Source: DATBVX01 sp035263105
GTDB taxonomy: Bacteria > Pseudomonadota > Gammaproteobacteria > Steroidobacterales > Steroidobacteraceae
Direction: 5' to 3'
NCBI GenBank assembly: GCA_035263105.1
Contig: DATFRO010000100.1
Span: 1-43,417 of the forward strand
Length of the DNA stretch: 43,417 nt
Positions 1 through 7,707 of this stretch are shown piece after piece. Under the pieces are notes generated by a model, which saw only the letters and a list, made by a program, of their open reading frames with translations, was not told the origin of the DNA and searched no databases. Within the stretch, counting starts at the first letter, position 1, and each line of letters starts with the position of its first letter. Both the position numbers and the translations under genes were made by a program.

Positions 1-149
1 TGTTGCTCGCGGCGGTGCCGGAGCTCGAGCGCGCGCTCATCCGTCTCGCGCTCGAGAAGACGGGCGGGCGGCGACAGGAAGCGGCACGATTGCTCGGACT
101 CGGGCGCAATACGCTCACGCGCAAGCTGCGCGGTCTCGGGCTGGAATGA
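1..149 (+). CDS. ntrC: Nitrogen regulation response regulator NtrC (GlnG), C-terminal end only
   Basis: Only the last 48 codons lie in the window (reading frame from base 3, stop 147-149). They encode a Fis-type helix-turn-helix with the pattern QEAARLLGLGRNTLTRKL and a C-terminal GLE, nearly the same as the end of E. coli NtrC (QEAARLLGWGRNTLTRKL). In the family this helix binds enhancers upstream of sigma54 promoters for nitrogen-assimilation genes; the receiver and AAA+ domains would lie upstream of the window. The neighbourhood (ntrC close to trmL, secB, grx) matches Pseudomonas gene order, which supports NtrC over another sigma54 activator or Fis itself. The gene is convergent with the next one, 12 bases away. 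Confidence 0.85.
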   Translation, partial: LLAAVPELERALIRLALEKTGGRRQEAARLLGLGRNTLTRKLRGLGLE

Positions 150-161
150 CGGGGGACGGGC

Positions 162-1142
162 TCAGCCCGCGACGCAGCTCCACGGCTCGGAGGCACGCTC
201 CCTGCTCCCGAGGCCGCCGATCAGCTCCGTCACGGACGCCAGGCGATGAGCGTCGAGATAGTCGACGATGCCGGCGTTGATCTTGCTGCAGACGAGCGGA
301 TCGTAGAAGAGCGCGGTACCGACACCGACCGTCGTCGCGCCCGCGAGCATGAACTCGATCGCGTCTGCCGCCGTGCAGATACCGCCTTGGCCGATGATCG
401 GAACGCCGTGCCGTGCGGCGACCTGGTAGACCTGGTGCACTTTCAGCAGCGCAATGGGCTTGATCGCAGGACCTGACAGCCCGCCCTGCACGTTGCCGAT
501 GATCGGCGTGCGCGTCTCGATGTCGATGGCCATCCCCATGATGGTGTTGATGACGGCAAGACCATCGGAGCCCGCTTCGATGCAGCGACGCGCGTTCTCC
601 TGAATGTCGGTCTGGTTGGGCGACAACTTCGTGATCAGCGGCTTCTTCGTCATGCGCCGGCAGGCCTCGACGACGCGCGCCGAAGTCTCGGGGTAGTTGC
701 CGAACGCGACGCCGCCTTCCTTGACGTTGGGGCAGGAGATGTTGATCTCGATCGCGTCGATGCGCGAGTCGTCGAACCGGCGCGTGACTTCGACGTACTC
801 CTCGATGGTCGACCCGCAGGCGTTGGCGATGAAGCGCGTCTCCGAGAAGTCGAGCTGCGGCAGGATGCGCCGGACCACGTGATCGACGCCGGGGTTTTGC
901 AGGCCGATGGCGTTGAGCATTCCCATCGGCGTCTCGTAGACGCGATGCGGCGGGTTGCCGAGGCGCGGGTTGAGTGTCGTGCCCTTGAGCACGATCGCGC
1001 CGACATCGCGATTGGAGAAGCCCTCGACCCGTGTGTACTCTTCGCCGAATCCGACGCAGCCGGACAGCAGCACGAGCGGTGAGTTGAACTTCAGGCCCAG
1101 GAAGTCCAGCGCGAGCCCAGGGGATTCAGGCGCGGTCGACAT
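162..1142 (-). CDS. pyrD: Dihydroorotate dehydrogenase, class 1B catalytic subunit type
   Basis: The 326-residue protein oxidises dihydroorotate to orotate in pyrimidine synthesis, using FMN in a TIM barrel. Visible motifs are NISCPNVKEGG, with the Cys that acts as base in class 1 enzymes, KLSPN, the INT segment, GGLSGPAIKP and IIGQGGI for phosphate binding. The pattern fits class 1B (PyrDB), which normally needs a PyrK electron-transfer subunit; no pyrK is seen here. It lacks the membrane-targeting N-terminus of class 2 PyrD, the usual gammaproteobacterial enzyme. I chose the ATG at 1142 because no ATG, GTG or TTG follows before the conserved GLKF segment; a longer form would run further into trmL. 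This start overlaps the trmL ATG on the other strand by two bases. Confidence 0.9.
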   Translation of the reverse strand: MSTAPESPGLALDFLGLKFNSPLVLLSGCVGFGEEYTRVEGFSNRDVGAIVLKGTTLNPRLGNPPHRVYETPMGMLNAIGLQNPGVDHVVRRILPQLDFSETRFIANACGSTIEEYVEVTRRFDDSRIDAIEINISCPNVKEGGVAFGNYPETSARVVEACRRMTKKPLITKLSPNQTDIQENARRCIEAGSDGLAVINTIMGMAIDIETRTPIIGNVQGGLSGPAIKPIALLKVHQVYQVAARHGVPIIGQGGICTAADAIEFMLAGATTVGVGTALFYDPLVCSKINAGIVDYLDAHRLASVTELIGGLGSRERASEPWSCVAG

Positions 1143-1650
1143 GTTCCACGTCATTCTATTCGAGCCGGAGATTCCGCCCAACACCGGCAACGTCATTCGC
1201 TTATGTGCGAACACCGGCGCCGCACTGCACCTCATCAAGCCGCTGGGATTTCGCCTGGATGCACGGGCCCTGCGGCGCGCCGGGCTCGACTATGCGGAGC
1301 TGGCGACGGTGCGGGTTCACGATTCGCTGGACGCCTGCCTCGAGCAAGTCGGCAATCGCGTCTTCGCGATCGAGACCGGTGGGGAACGTCCGTACGCGGA
1401 GGCGCGGTTCGGCGCGGGCGATGCGTTGTTGTTCGGCCCGGAAACGCGCGGGTTGCCGCACGCCGTGCTCGAGCGCCTGCAGCGCTCGCAGGTCCTGCAC
1501 ATTCCGATGCGCGCCGGGAACCGGAGCCTCAACCTCTCGAATTCCGTTGCGCTGGTGCTCTATGAGGCCTGGCGCCAGATCGGCTTCCCAGTCCCCGCCA
1601 CGGAATTGAGCGCGACTAGTCGTGCTCGGGACGAATCTCGCGCGCCATGA
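1141..1650 (+). CDS. trmL: tRNA (cytidine(34)-2'-O)-methyltransferase TrmL
   Basis: This 169-residue SPOUT methyltransferase 2'-O-methylates the wobble base of tRNA-Leu isoacceptors using SAM. The start is fixed by homology: FHVILFEPEIPPNTGN aligns with the E. coli TrmL (YibK) N-terminus. Family motifs are NTGNVIRLCANTG near residue 14, LFGPETRGLP and RSLNLSNSVALVLYEAW, the last two forming the knotted SAM site. There is no clear Shine-Dalgarno sequence before the ATG. The C-terminus is about a dozen residues longer than E. coli TrmL, and its 3' end overlaps the convergent gpsA by 35 bases. Nearness to gpsA and secB is conserved in E. coli and Pseudomonas. Confidence 0.95.
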   Translation: MFHVILFEPEIPPNTGNVIRLCANTGAALHLIKPLGFRLDARALRRAGLDYAELATVRVHDSLDACLEQVGNRVFAIETGGERPYAEARFGAGDALLFGPETRGLPHAVLERLQRSQVLHIPMRAGNRSLNLSNSVALVLYEAWRQIGFPVPATELSATSRARDESRAP

Positions 1651-2644
1651 GCTCCTGCACCGCCTGCTTGATCGGCAGGCCCTCGTACAGCACGCGATAG
1701 GCAGCGGCACAGATCGGCATTTCGATGCCGAGGCGGGCGGCCACGGCATGCACTGCCTTCGCCGCGCTGTAACCCTCGACCACCTGTCCGATCTCGGCGA
1801 GGACTGCGCCGGCGGAGCGCCCCTTGGCGAGCGCCAGCCCAAAGCGCCGGTTACGCGATTGGTTGTCGGTGCAGGTCAGGACCAGGTCACCGAGGCCTGC
1901 GAGTCCCATGAAAGTTTCGCGCCGCGCACCCAGCGCTTCACCGAGGCGCGTCATCTCGGCCAGCCCGCGCGTGATGAGTGCGATGCGCGTGTTGGCGCCG
2001 TATCCCATGCCATCGGCGATGCCGGCGCCGATGGCGAGGACGTTCTTCACCGCCCCGCCGACTTCGACACCGATTACATCGCCAGAGGTGTAAGCCCGAA
2101 AGTTGAGCCCGGAGATGTTGTGGGCGATCGCCGCCGCGAAGTGCTCGTCGGGCGAAGCGATGGTCATCGCGGTCGGCAGTCCGGCCCCCACCTCGCGCGC
2201 AAAGGTCGGTCCCGAGAGCACGGCGATCGGCCAGCGAGCACCCAGCACTTCCGCCGCGACTTCGTGCGGCAACTTTCCCGAACCCTGCTCGAATCCCTTG
2301 GTTGCCCATGCGAGCCGCATGCCGCTCTGCAGGTGGGGCTTCAGCTGCTGCAGCAGCTCGCGAAACCCATGACTGGGCACGGCGATCAACACATCCGCCG
2401 CATCGCTCAGGGCGCGGGTGAGCTCGGATTCGACGCGCAGGGACGGGGGGAACGGTGCGTCCGGAAGATACTGGCGGTTACAGCGATCGCGCTCGAGTGC
2501 CTCGAGAGCGCGCGGATCGCGGCCCCACAAGCGCACTGCATGTCCCGCCCGTGCGAACTGGATGGCCAGAGCCGTGCCCCACGATCCTGCCCCGAGGATC
2601 GTGATCGGCGCCTGGTCCTGCCGATTGGTCTCAGCCAGCGCCAT
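1616..2644 (-). CDS. gpsA: NAD(P)-dependent glycerol-3-phosphate dehydrogenase
   Basis: The 342-residue cytoplasmic enzyme reduces dihydroxyacetone phosphate to sn-glycerol 3-phosphate for phospholipid synthesis. The N-terminal Rossmann motif ILGAGSWGTALA is at about residues 17-28. The central VPSHGFRELL and ATKGFEQG segments and the C-terminal VKNVLAIGAGIADGMGYG segment, with the catalytic Lys, are intact. The ATG at 2644 has an AAGGAGC ribosome site seven bases upstream. It is the last gene of a minus-strand run yibN-like, grxC, secB, gpsA, the same order as E. coli, and is probably co-transcribed with secB 40 bases upstream. Confidence 0.97.
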   Translation of the reverse strand: MALAETNRQDQAPITILGAGSWGTALAIQFARAGHAVRLWGRDPRALEALERDRCNRQYLPDAPFPPSLRVESELTRALSDAADVLIAVPSHGFRELLQQLKPHLQSGMRLAWATKGFEQGSGKLPHEVAAEVLGARWPIAVLSGPTFAREVGAGLPTAMTIASPDEHFAAAIAHNISGLNFRAYTSGDVIGVEVGGAVKNVLAIGAGIADGMGYGANTRIALITRGLAEMTRLGEALGARRETFMGLAGLGDLVLTCTDNQSRNRRFGLALAKGRSAGAVLAEIGQVVEGYSAAKAVHAVAARLGIEMPICAAAYRVLYEGLPIKQAVQELMAREIRPEHD

Positions 2645-2684
2645 GCAGGCTCCTTCGCGTACGAGGTCCGGCGCGGTGCCGTCG

Positions 2685-3158
2685 TCAGTTCACCGCGATC
2701 CGGCCTGCCTCGGCCATCGAACGCTCGAACAGGCTGTCGAAATTCACCGGCGGCAACAGGAACTGCGGGAAGCCGCCCTGCGTGATGAGATCCGAGCACG
2801 TCGCGCGCGCATAGGGAAACAATACGCTGGGACAGATGCTGCCGATCACCTTCTTGAGCTCATCCTCGGAGCAGTTGCGCACCACGAAGACGCCGGCCTG
2901 CTTCAGCTCCACGAGATACGCGACGCTGTCACCGAGTTTCGCCTCGACGGTGATCGTCAGCACCACTTCGCGCAACTCCGTGCCGATCTCCGTGCTCGCG
3001 GTATTGAGGTTCAAGGAGAATTTCGGGTTCCACTGCGAGGCCGGAATGCGCGGCCCGTTCGGGGCTTCGTAGGAACAATCCTTGAGGTAGATCTGCTGCA
3101 GCACGATTTCCGGCCCCGTCACCTGGGGCTGCTGCGGCTTGGTTTCGCTCTCAGTCAT
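2685..3158 (-). CDS. secB: Protein-export chaperone SecB
   Basis: The 157-residue protein is a tetrameric cytosolic chaperone that keeps outer-membrane and periplasmic precursors unfolded and hands them to SecA. The order of conserved segments is typical: IYLKDCSYEAPN near residue 23, WNPKFSLNLN, the VTIxVEAKLGD-like strand, QAGVFVVRNC and the C-terminal PNVLFPYAR-like segment (CPSVLFPYARAT). The length is close to the 155 residues of E. coli SecB. Its ATG overlaps the grxC stop by four bases (ATGA), which implies translational coupling. Confidence 0.97.
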   Translation of the reverse strand: MTESETKPQQPQVTGPEIVLQQIYLKDCSYEAPNGPRIPASQWNPKFSLNLNTASTEIGTELREVVLTITVEAKLGDSVAYLVELKQAGVFVVRNCSEDELKKVIGSICPSVLFPYARATCSDLITQGGFPQFLLPPVNFDSLFERSMAEAGRIAVN

Positions 3159-3418
3159 GGTTTCTCCGTTTGCAAAAGGGAATCGAGCTGGCCACTGCGT
3201 TCCAGGTCGTAAAGCTCCTCGAACCCGCCCACGTGGCGTGCGCCGACAAAGATCTGCGGCACCGAGCGCCGGCCGCTGCGCGTGATCATCTCGGCGCGCA
3301 ATTCAGCGTCCGTTTCAATGTCGACCTCGCGAAACGCCACGCCCTTGCGCTCGAGGAGCGCCCGGGCACGCGCGCAGTACGGGCACCACCCGGTCGAATA
3401 CATGGTGACCTCCGCCAT
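3155..3418 (-). CDS. grxC: Glutaredoxin 3
   Basis: An 87-residue thioredoxin-fold disulfide reductase that uses glutathione. The dithiol active site CPYC is at residues 12-15, followed by the cis-Pro motif SVPQIF near residue 53 and the GG pair (HVGGFEEL) that contacts glutathione. It sits between the rhodanese gene and secB, four bases after the former's stop and overlapping the latter, as in E. coli. Cytosolic, with no signal peptide. Confidence 0.96.
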   Translation of the reverse strand: MAEVTMYSTGWCPYCARARALLERKGVAFREVDIETDAELRAEMITRSGRRSVPQIFVGARHVGGFEELYDLERSGQLDSLLQTEKP

Positions 3419-3421
3419 GCG

Positions 3422-3871
3422 TCAGTTTCGCGGCGTGGATTTTCCGGCGCCGCCACGCACCAGTGGCAGGTTTTCCTGGCGCCAGGCGGCGAGTCCGCCC
3501 CGCAGGTTGAAAACCTTGCTGAAGCCGAGCTTGCCCAGCTCGCGCGCCGCGGTGCCGCCGTTCATCCCGGATTCGCAGCAGGTGATGACCGCCTTCTCCT
3601 TGTGGCGCTTCAGTGTCTCGGCGCTCGCGGCCAGGTCCTTGAGCGGAATGTGGCGCGCATCGACGATGTGCCCGGTCTCGAACGCCGCGTCATCGCGCAC
3701 GTCGACCACCAGCGCGCCATGGTTCATCATGCGCACCGCATCGCCCGGCGCGAGCGCGGCGAACTCTTGAATCCGGGCGCGCATCTCGGACACGATCACG
3801 ATGATCACCATCGCCACGGCGGCTGAGACCAGGTAGGGATGGTGGCCGGCAAACTCGAGCAGTCGATTCAT
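3422..3871 (-). CDS. yibN: Membrane-anchored rhodanese-like protein (YibN type)
   Basis: The 149-residue protein has one N-terminal transmembrane helix (about residues 13-28, rich in V, I and A) and a single rhodanese domain (about 40-138) with VDVRD, GHI and NLRGGLAAW signatures. The putative active loop is CCESGMNGG at 98-106. It has a Cys at the usual position but lacks the Arg that follows in sulfurtransferases, so activity is uncertain. E. coli YibN occupies the same position beside grxC-secB-gpsA and ends with the same ENLPLVRG. The open frame extends far upstream, but homology and the membrane helix fix the ATG at 3871. It diverges from envC with 24 bases between starts. Confidence 0.9.
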   Translation of the reverse strand: MNRLLEFAGHHPYLVSAAVAMVIIVIVSEMRARIQEFAALAPGDAVRMMNHGALVVDVRDDAAFETGHIVDARHIPLKDLAASAETLKRHKEKAVITCCESGMNGGTAARELGKLGFSKVFNLRGGLAAWRQENLPLVRGGAGKSTPRN

Positions 3872-3895
3872 CTTGGGTTCTGGAATGTAAGAGGC

Positions 3896-5056
3896 GTGCG
3901 CCGAAAAAGGCCGGCAAGTATAGCAAGGTGGCTCCCGCTCCTGCTCCTGTGGGCGGCCGTGCTGCCCGCGGCGAATGAGAAAGAGACCGAGGCCGACCTG
4001 CGCAAGGTCCGCCGCGAAATCACCGAGCTGCAGCAGGCGATCCGCAACGATACGACGCAGCGTGATCAGCTGGCGGGGCGTCTGCGCGACGCCGAGCTCA
4101 CGGTTTCCGGCCAGCGGCGCAAGCTCGACGAGGTCAGGGCGCAGCGCGCGGAGAGCGCGAAGCGCCGGGCAGCGCTCCAGGCCGAGCACGACCAGACCGA
4201 GCAGCGCCTGGCGGGCGAGCGCGACGCGCTCGCGGGCGAACTGCGCGCGGCCTACACGATCGGACGCGAGGAGCAGATCAAGCTCCTCCTCAACCAGCAG
4301 GACCCCGCTCAGCTCGGGCGCATGTTCGCCTACTACGGCTACTTCGGGCGGGCGCGTGCCGACCGGATCCAGGCGATCCGCACGCAGCTCGAGCGCTTGA
4401 ACGAGATCGATGCGTCGCTGGCAGCCGAGGACCAACGGCTCGCGCAGCTCGAAGACCAGGCGCAAGGCGAGCTCGATGGACTGCAACGCGCGCGGCGCGA
4501 ACGGAGCGACGTGCTCAAGGACATGGATCAGCAGCTCAAGACGCGCCAGGCAGCGCTGACCAAGTTGAAGCAGGACGCGGACGGGCTCGAAAAACTGCTC
4601 GCCGACCTGCGCCGCGTCCTGAGTGATTTTCCGGTGAACTCGGGCGAGCCATTCGAGAAGCTCAAGGGACGCCTGAGCTGGCCGGCGCTGGGCAAGTTGC
4701 TCGCCGACTTCGGTGAGCGGCGGGCTTCGGGCATGACCTGGAACGGTGTGCTGATGGCGACCGCGCGCGGCAGCCAGGTCCGCGCCGTTCATTCCGGACG
4801 CGTCGTGTACGCCGACTGGCTGCCGGGCATGGGACTGCTCACGATCGTCGAGCACAGCGGCGGCTACCTCAGCCTGTACGGCCACAATGAGCAGTTGTTC
4901 CGCGCCGTCGGCGACTGGGTGAGTCCGGGGGATGTGATTGCCACCAGCGGCGACTCGGGCGGCCGCAGCCAGCCGGAGCTGTACTTCGAAATCCGCAAAG
5001 GCGCGACGCCGCTCAACCCTCACCAGTGGATCCGCAAGCCCTTGCCCCGCAACTGA
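3896..5056 (+). CDS. envC: Murein hydrolase activator EnvC
   Basis: A periplasmic protein of about 386 residues. The GTG at 3896, preceded by AAGAGG, gives a short basic N-terminus and a hydrophobic signal peptide ending near LPAAN; an in-frame ATG at 3839 would lie inside yibN and spoil the signal. Residues about 25-255 are a long heptad-rich coiled coil. The last about 105 residues are a LytM (M23) fold with YGHNEQL and LYFEIRKG. The zinc-binding HxxxD and HxH sets of active peptidases are missing, as in EnvC. EnvC works by switching on AmiA/AmiB amidases at the septum through FtsEX. Divergence from yibN is conserved in E. coli; the usual neighbour gpmI is absent here. Confidence 0.9.
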   Translation: MRRKRPASIARWLPLLLLWAAVLPAANEKETEADLRKVRREITELQQAIRNDTTQRDQLAGRLRDAELTVSGQRRKLDEVRAQRAESAKRRAALQAEHDQTEQRLAGERDALAGELRAAYTIGREEQIKLLLNQQDPAQLGRMFAYYGYFGRARADRIQAIRTQLERLNEIDASLAAEDQRLAQLEDQAQGELDGLQRARRERSDVLKDMDQQLKTRQAALTKLKQDADGLEKLLADLRRVLSDFPVNSGEPFEKLKGRLSWPALGKLLADFGERRASGMTWNGVLMATARGSQVRAVHSGRVVYADWLPGMGLLTIVEHSGGYLSLYGHNEQLFRAVGDWVSPGDVIATSGDSGGRSQPELYFEIRKGATPLNPHQWIRKPLPRN

Positions 5057-5261
5057 ACGGCGGGTGTGACGCAGGTAGCTCCTGCGCGCCCCGCATGGCT
5101 GCTTAAGTTCAATGCCCGAACCCGGCGCGCAGGGCGGCCCGGGCACGATCCGGGCGCCACAGAGTGCGGATTACCTCGCATTCTCCAGAGGTTACGTGCC
5201 GAAATCTGTCGAATCGCCAACCTCGTCAAGGATTGCGAGGCTGGTAATCACGCATCTTTCA

Positions 5262-5281
5262 CGCCTGTCGCCGAACAGGCG
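5262..5281. repeat. Inverted repeat before the EAL gene
   Basis: A perfect 7-bp stem (CGCCTGT at 5262-5268 with ACAGGCG at 5275-5281) with a 6-base loop lies just ahead of the proposed start of the EAL gene, in the 233-base gap after envC. A weaker CCTCG/CGAGG pair is at 5221-5240. There is no T-run, so it is not a convincing terminator. It does not match the c-di-GMP riboswitch consensus that I know. Confidence 0.4.
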
Positions 5282-5289
5282 GCGGCAGG

Positions 5290-7581
5290 TTGCGCGTATG
5301 GCGGAATGCGGGCGTGCCGGTGGACAACACGAACCAGACCAACTCGACTCTGAACAGGTCGCTTGAGCCCTACGGACAGCTCATCAAGATGCTGTTGCCG
5401 CGCGCGCTCAGCATCGACATCTTCGGGCCTGCCGGCGAGAAGTACTGGTCGAGCAGCGACGTGGTCAGTGTCGATCTCTCGCCGCTCGTTGCCGAGGCAC
5501 GCTATGCCGCGGCCGGCGCCGAGGAAGGCCTCTTCCGCCTGCTCGATGACGGCACTCCCGTCTACCTGTTTCGCCTCTGCGAGGAATCCGGCGAACTCAT
5601 CGCCCTGCTGAGCGTCACCTGCCGCGCCGAGAACGGCGAGTCGCGTCCCTGGTCGTTCGTACACAGCCTGTTGCGTCCCGCGCTCGAGTGCCTGCAACGC
5701 GAGCTGCTCGCACAGGAGAACATCGGCTCGCTGAGTCGTAGCCTCGAGGTGCGCGACAAGGACCTCGACCTGCTCCTGTCGATCACCTCCGATGCGCAGT
5801 CCGACACCGAGGAGGCTGACGACGACACGGACGAACTGCGCTGGATCCTGCAGCGGAGCATCGAACACCTCGGTTGCCTGTTCGGCGCGCTGGTGATCCC
5901 GGAGAAGGGCATCGCCATCTGCCGCGCCGGCAAGGGCGCCCCCGCCGCCCAGAGTTCGGAAGTGCTCACGCGTACCCACCGCCATCTGCTGACCTGGGCA
6001 CAACTGCAGGGCAAGGTGCTGGTGGTGAACAAGGTGGCCGCGGGCAACGCGCCCGGCGCCCTGCCGTACAAGATCCTGTCGTGCCCGGTGCGCCAGAATT
6101 CGAACCGCGTCGTCGGTTTCTTCGCGCTGTTCCGCACCGAGGACATGGAAGACTTCGATCACCGCCATACGCGCATTGCGCGGCTTCTCGCACGCAAGAC
6201 CGCCGCGGTGCTGCAGGCGAACTACGACGGTGTGACGGGCCTTCTCACGCGTCCAGCCTTCGAACGTCACGCGAACGCCAACCTCGCGCGCGCCCGCAGC
6301 GACGCGCATTGCCTGGTGTATATCGACATCGACCAGATGCACGTGACCAACGAGAACTTCGGCATGCACGTCGGCGATGCCGTCATCGCGCGCATCGCGG
6401 AACTCGTGCGCCGCCGGCCGCAACCCGGCGCCGTCAGCGCGCGTCTCGCCGGCGACCGCTTTGCGCTGCTGCTGCCCGATACGGACCTCGAGAGCGGCAC
6501 CGCGGCGGCCCGCAAGCTCTGCGATGGCGCGCGACTGGTGAAGGCCGAAGCGGGCAAGGACGAGTCGCCGGAGGTCTCGCTCAGCATCGGTGTCGCCGCG
6601 CTCAACGGCTCGCAGAAGCTCGCCCACGCCATGGCGGCGGCGGAAGTCGCCTGCAAGGCCGCCAAGGACCGTGGCCGCAATCGCGTCGAGATCTACGAGG
6701 ACGCCGACGTCAGCATCATCCGTCGCCACACCGACATCAGCGTGGCCGCGCAACTGCGCGACGCGCTGCGCAGCGATCGCTTCCGCCTCGACCTGCAACC
6801 CATCCTGCCGCTGCAGGGCACCTGTAAGGCACCTCACTTCGAGTTGCTTCTGCGCATGATCGCGGACGACGGTGCGAGCATTCCTCCGGAGAAATTCCTT
6901 TCGGCCGCGGCGCGCTACCAGCTCATGCCTGCCATCGACCGCTGGGTCGTCGAGCACGCGCTGCAGACGCTCTCGGAACATGCCTCGCTCCTGCGCGAGC
7001 ACGCGGCCTGCTTCACGATCAATCTCTCCGGACAGTCGATCGCACAGCCGGACTTTGCCGATTTCGTCGAGAACGCCGTGCGCTCGTGTGGATTGCCGAT
7101 CGAGTCGTTCTGCTTCGAGCTGACCGAGACGGCCGCGGTCGCCAACATGGGACGCGCCGAAGCCTTCATGCAGCGCCTGCGGGAAATCGGCTGCCAGTTC
7201 GCACTCGATGACTTCGGCACGGGGTTCAGCTCCCTCGCCTACCTCAAGGCGCTGCCGGTCACCATGCTCAAGATCGACGGCAGCTTCGTACGCGACGTGA
7301 TCGTCGATCCGCGCTCGCAGTCGATGGTGCGCGCCATCGCCCAGCTGGCGAAGACCATGTGCATGGAGACGGTGGCGGAATACGTGGAGACCGACGAGAT
7401 CCGCCGGCGCGTGGCTGCGCTCGGCGTCGACTACGGCCAGGGCTTCTGCCTCGGCAAGCCGCAACCGCTCACGCAGATGCTCAAGGAACTGCCGCTGTTC
7501 GAGGCTTTCGCGCAATCCCCGCGACGGGAAGCGTTGTCGGACAGCCCCCAGGAAGCCGTGATCGCCGCTTCCGCGTCGTAG
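5290..7581 (+). CDS. GAF/GGDEF/EAL protein, probable cyclic-di-GMP phosphodiesterase
   Basis: About 763 residues, soluble, with no membrane helices. The N-terminus is poorly conserved. A GAF-like region spans about 175-305, GGDEF about 312-475 and EAL about 490-745. The GGDEF signature is degenerate (AGDRF), so cyclase activity is unlikely. The EAL set looks complete: ExLxR (ELLLR), NLSGQ, ELTE, DDFGTG, KIDG, ETVAE and GxGxQGF-like (YGQGF). The expected role is hydrolysis of c-di-GMP to pGpG, perhaps tuned by the GAF and GGDEF domains. The start is uncertain: TTG at 5290 is listed, but GTG at 5314 or 5320 is equally plausible and no strong ribosome site decides. It lies between envC and ctpA, which are close neighbours in Pseudomonas. 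Confidence 0.88.
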   Translation: MRVWRNAGVPVDNTNQTNSTLNRSLEPYGQLIKMLLPRALSIDIFGPAGEKYWSSSDVVSVDLSPLVAEARYAAAGAEEGLFRLLDDGTPVYLFRLCEESGELIALLSVTCRAENGESRPWSFVHSLLRPALECLQRELLAQENIGSLSRSLEVRDKDLDLLLSITSDAQSDTEEADDDTDELRWILQRSIEHLGCLFGALVIPEKGIAICRAGKGAPAAQSSEVLTRTHRHLLTWAQLQGKVLVVNKVAAGNAPGALPYKILSCPVRQNSNRVVGFFALFRTEDMEDFDHRHTRIARLLARKTAAVLQANYDGVTGLLTRPAFERHANANLARARSDAHCLVYIDIDQMHVTNENFGMHVGDAVIARIAELVRRRPQPGAVSARLAGDRFALLLPDTDLESGTAAARKLCDGARLVKAEAGKDESPEVSLSIGVAALNGSQKLAHAMAAAEVACKAAKDRGRNRVEIYEDADVSIIRRHTDISVAAQLRDALRSDRFRLDLQPILPLQGTCKAPHFELLLRMIADDGASIPPEKFLSAAARYQLMPAIDRWVVEHALQTLSEHASLLREHAACFTINLSGQSIAQPDFADFVENAVRSCGLPIESFCFELTETAAVANMGRAEAFMQRLREIGCQFALDDFGTGFSSLAYLKALPVTMLKIDGSFVRDVIVDPRSQSMVRAIAQLAKTMCMETVAEYVETDEIRRRVAALGVDYGQGFCLGKPQPLTQMLKELPLFEAFAQSPRREALSDSPQEAVIAASAS

Positions 7582-7640
7582 CTGCGACGCACCATTGACA
7601 CAACTTGTACCTGCGATTGCTGATCTTTCCGCAGCCCATG

Positions 7641-7669
7641 TTGGTCGCAATCAGTCCGGGCTGTAGTAT
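7641..7669 (+). promoter_or_regulatory. Putative sigma70 promoter of ctpA
   Basis: A TTGGTC -35 element at 7641-7646 and a TAGTAT -10 element at 7664-7669 are separated by 17 bases, in the 126-base gap between the EAL gene and ctpA. Each matches consensus at four of six positions, so this is a moderate prediction. Confidence 0.4.
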
Positions 7670-7707
7670 TCGCTGACCTCCTGACTCCCACCCTTCAGGT
7701 TTCCCGA

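Noticed and set aside
3872..5146. Long upstream extension of the rhodanese frame
   Set aside because: Antisense to envC; the YibN-like N-terminus and membrane helix begin at 3871.
5057..5289. c-di-GMP riboswitch before the EAL gene
   Set aside because: Hairpins are present, but the conserved GEMM core sequences are not.
5248..7650. 800-codon open frame on the minus strand
   Set aside because: It is antisense to the EAL gene, has no recognisable domain, and arises from high-GC third-position bias. The plus-strand frame has complete catalytic motifs.
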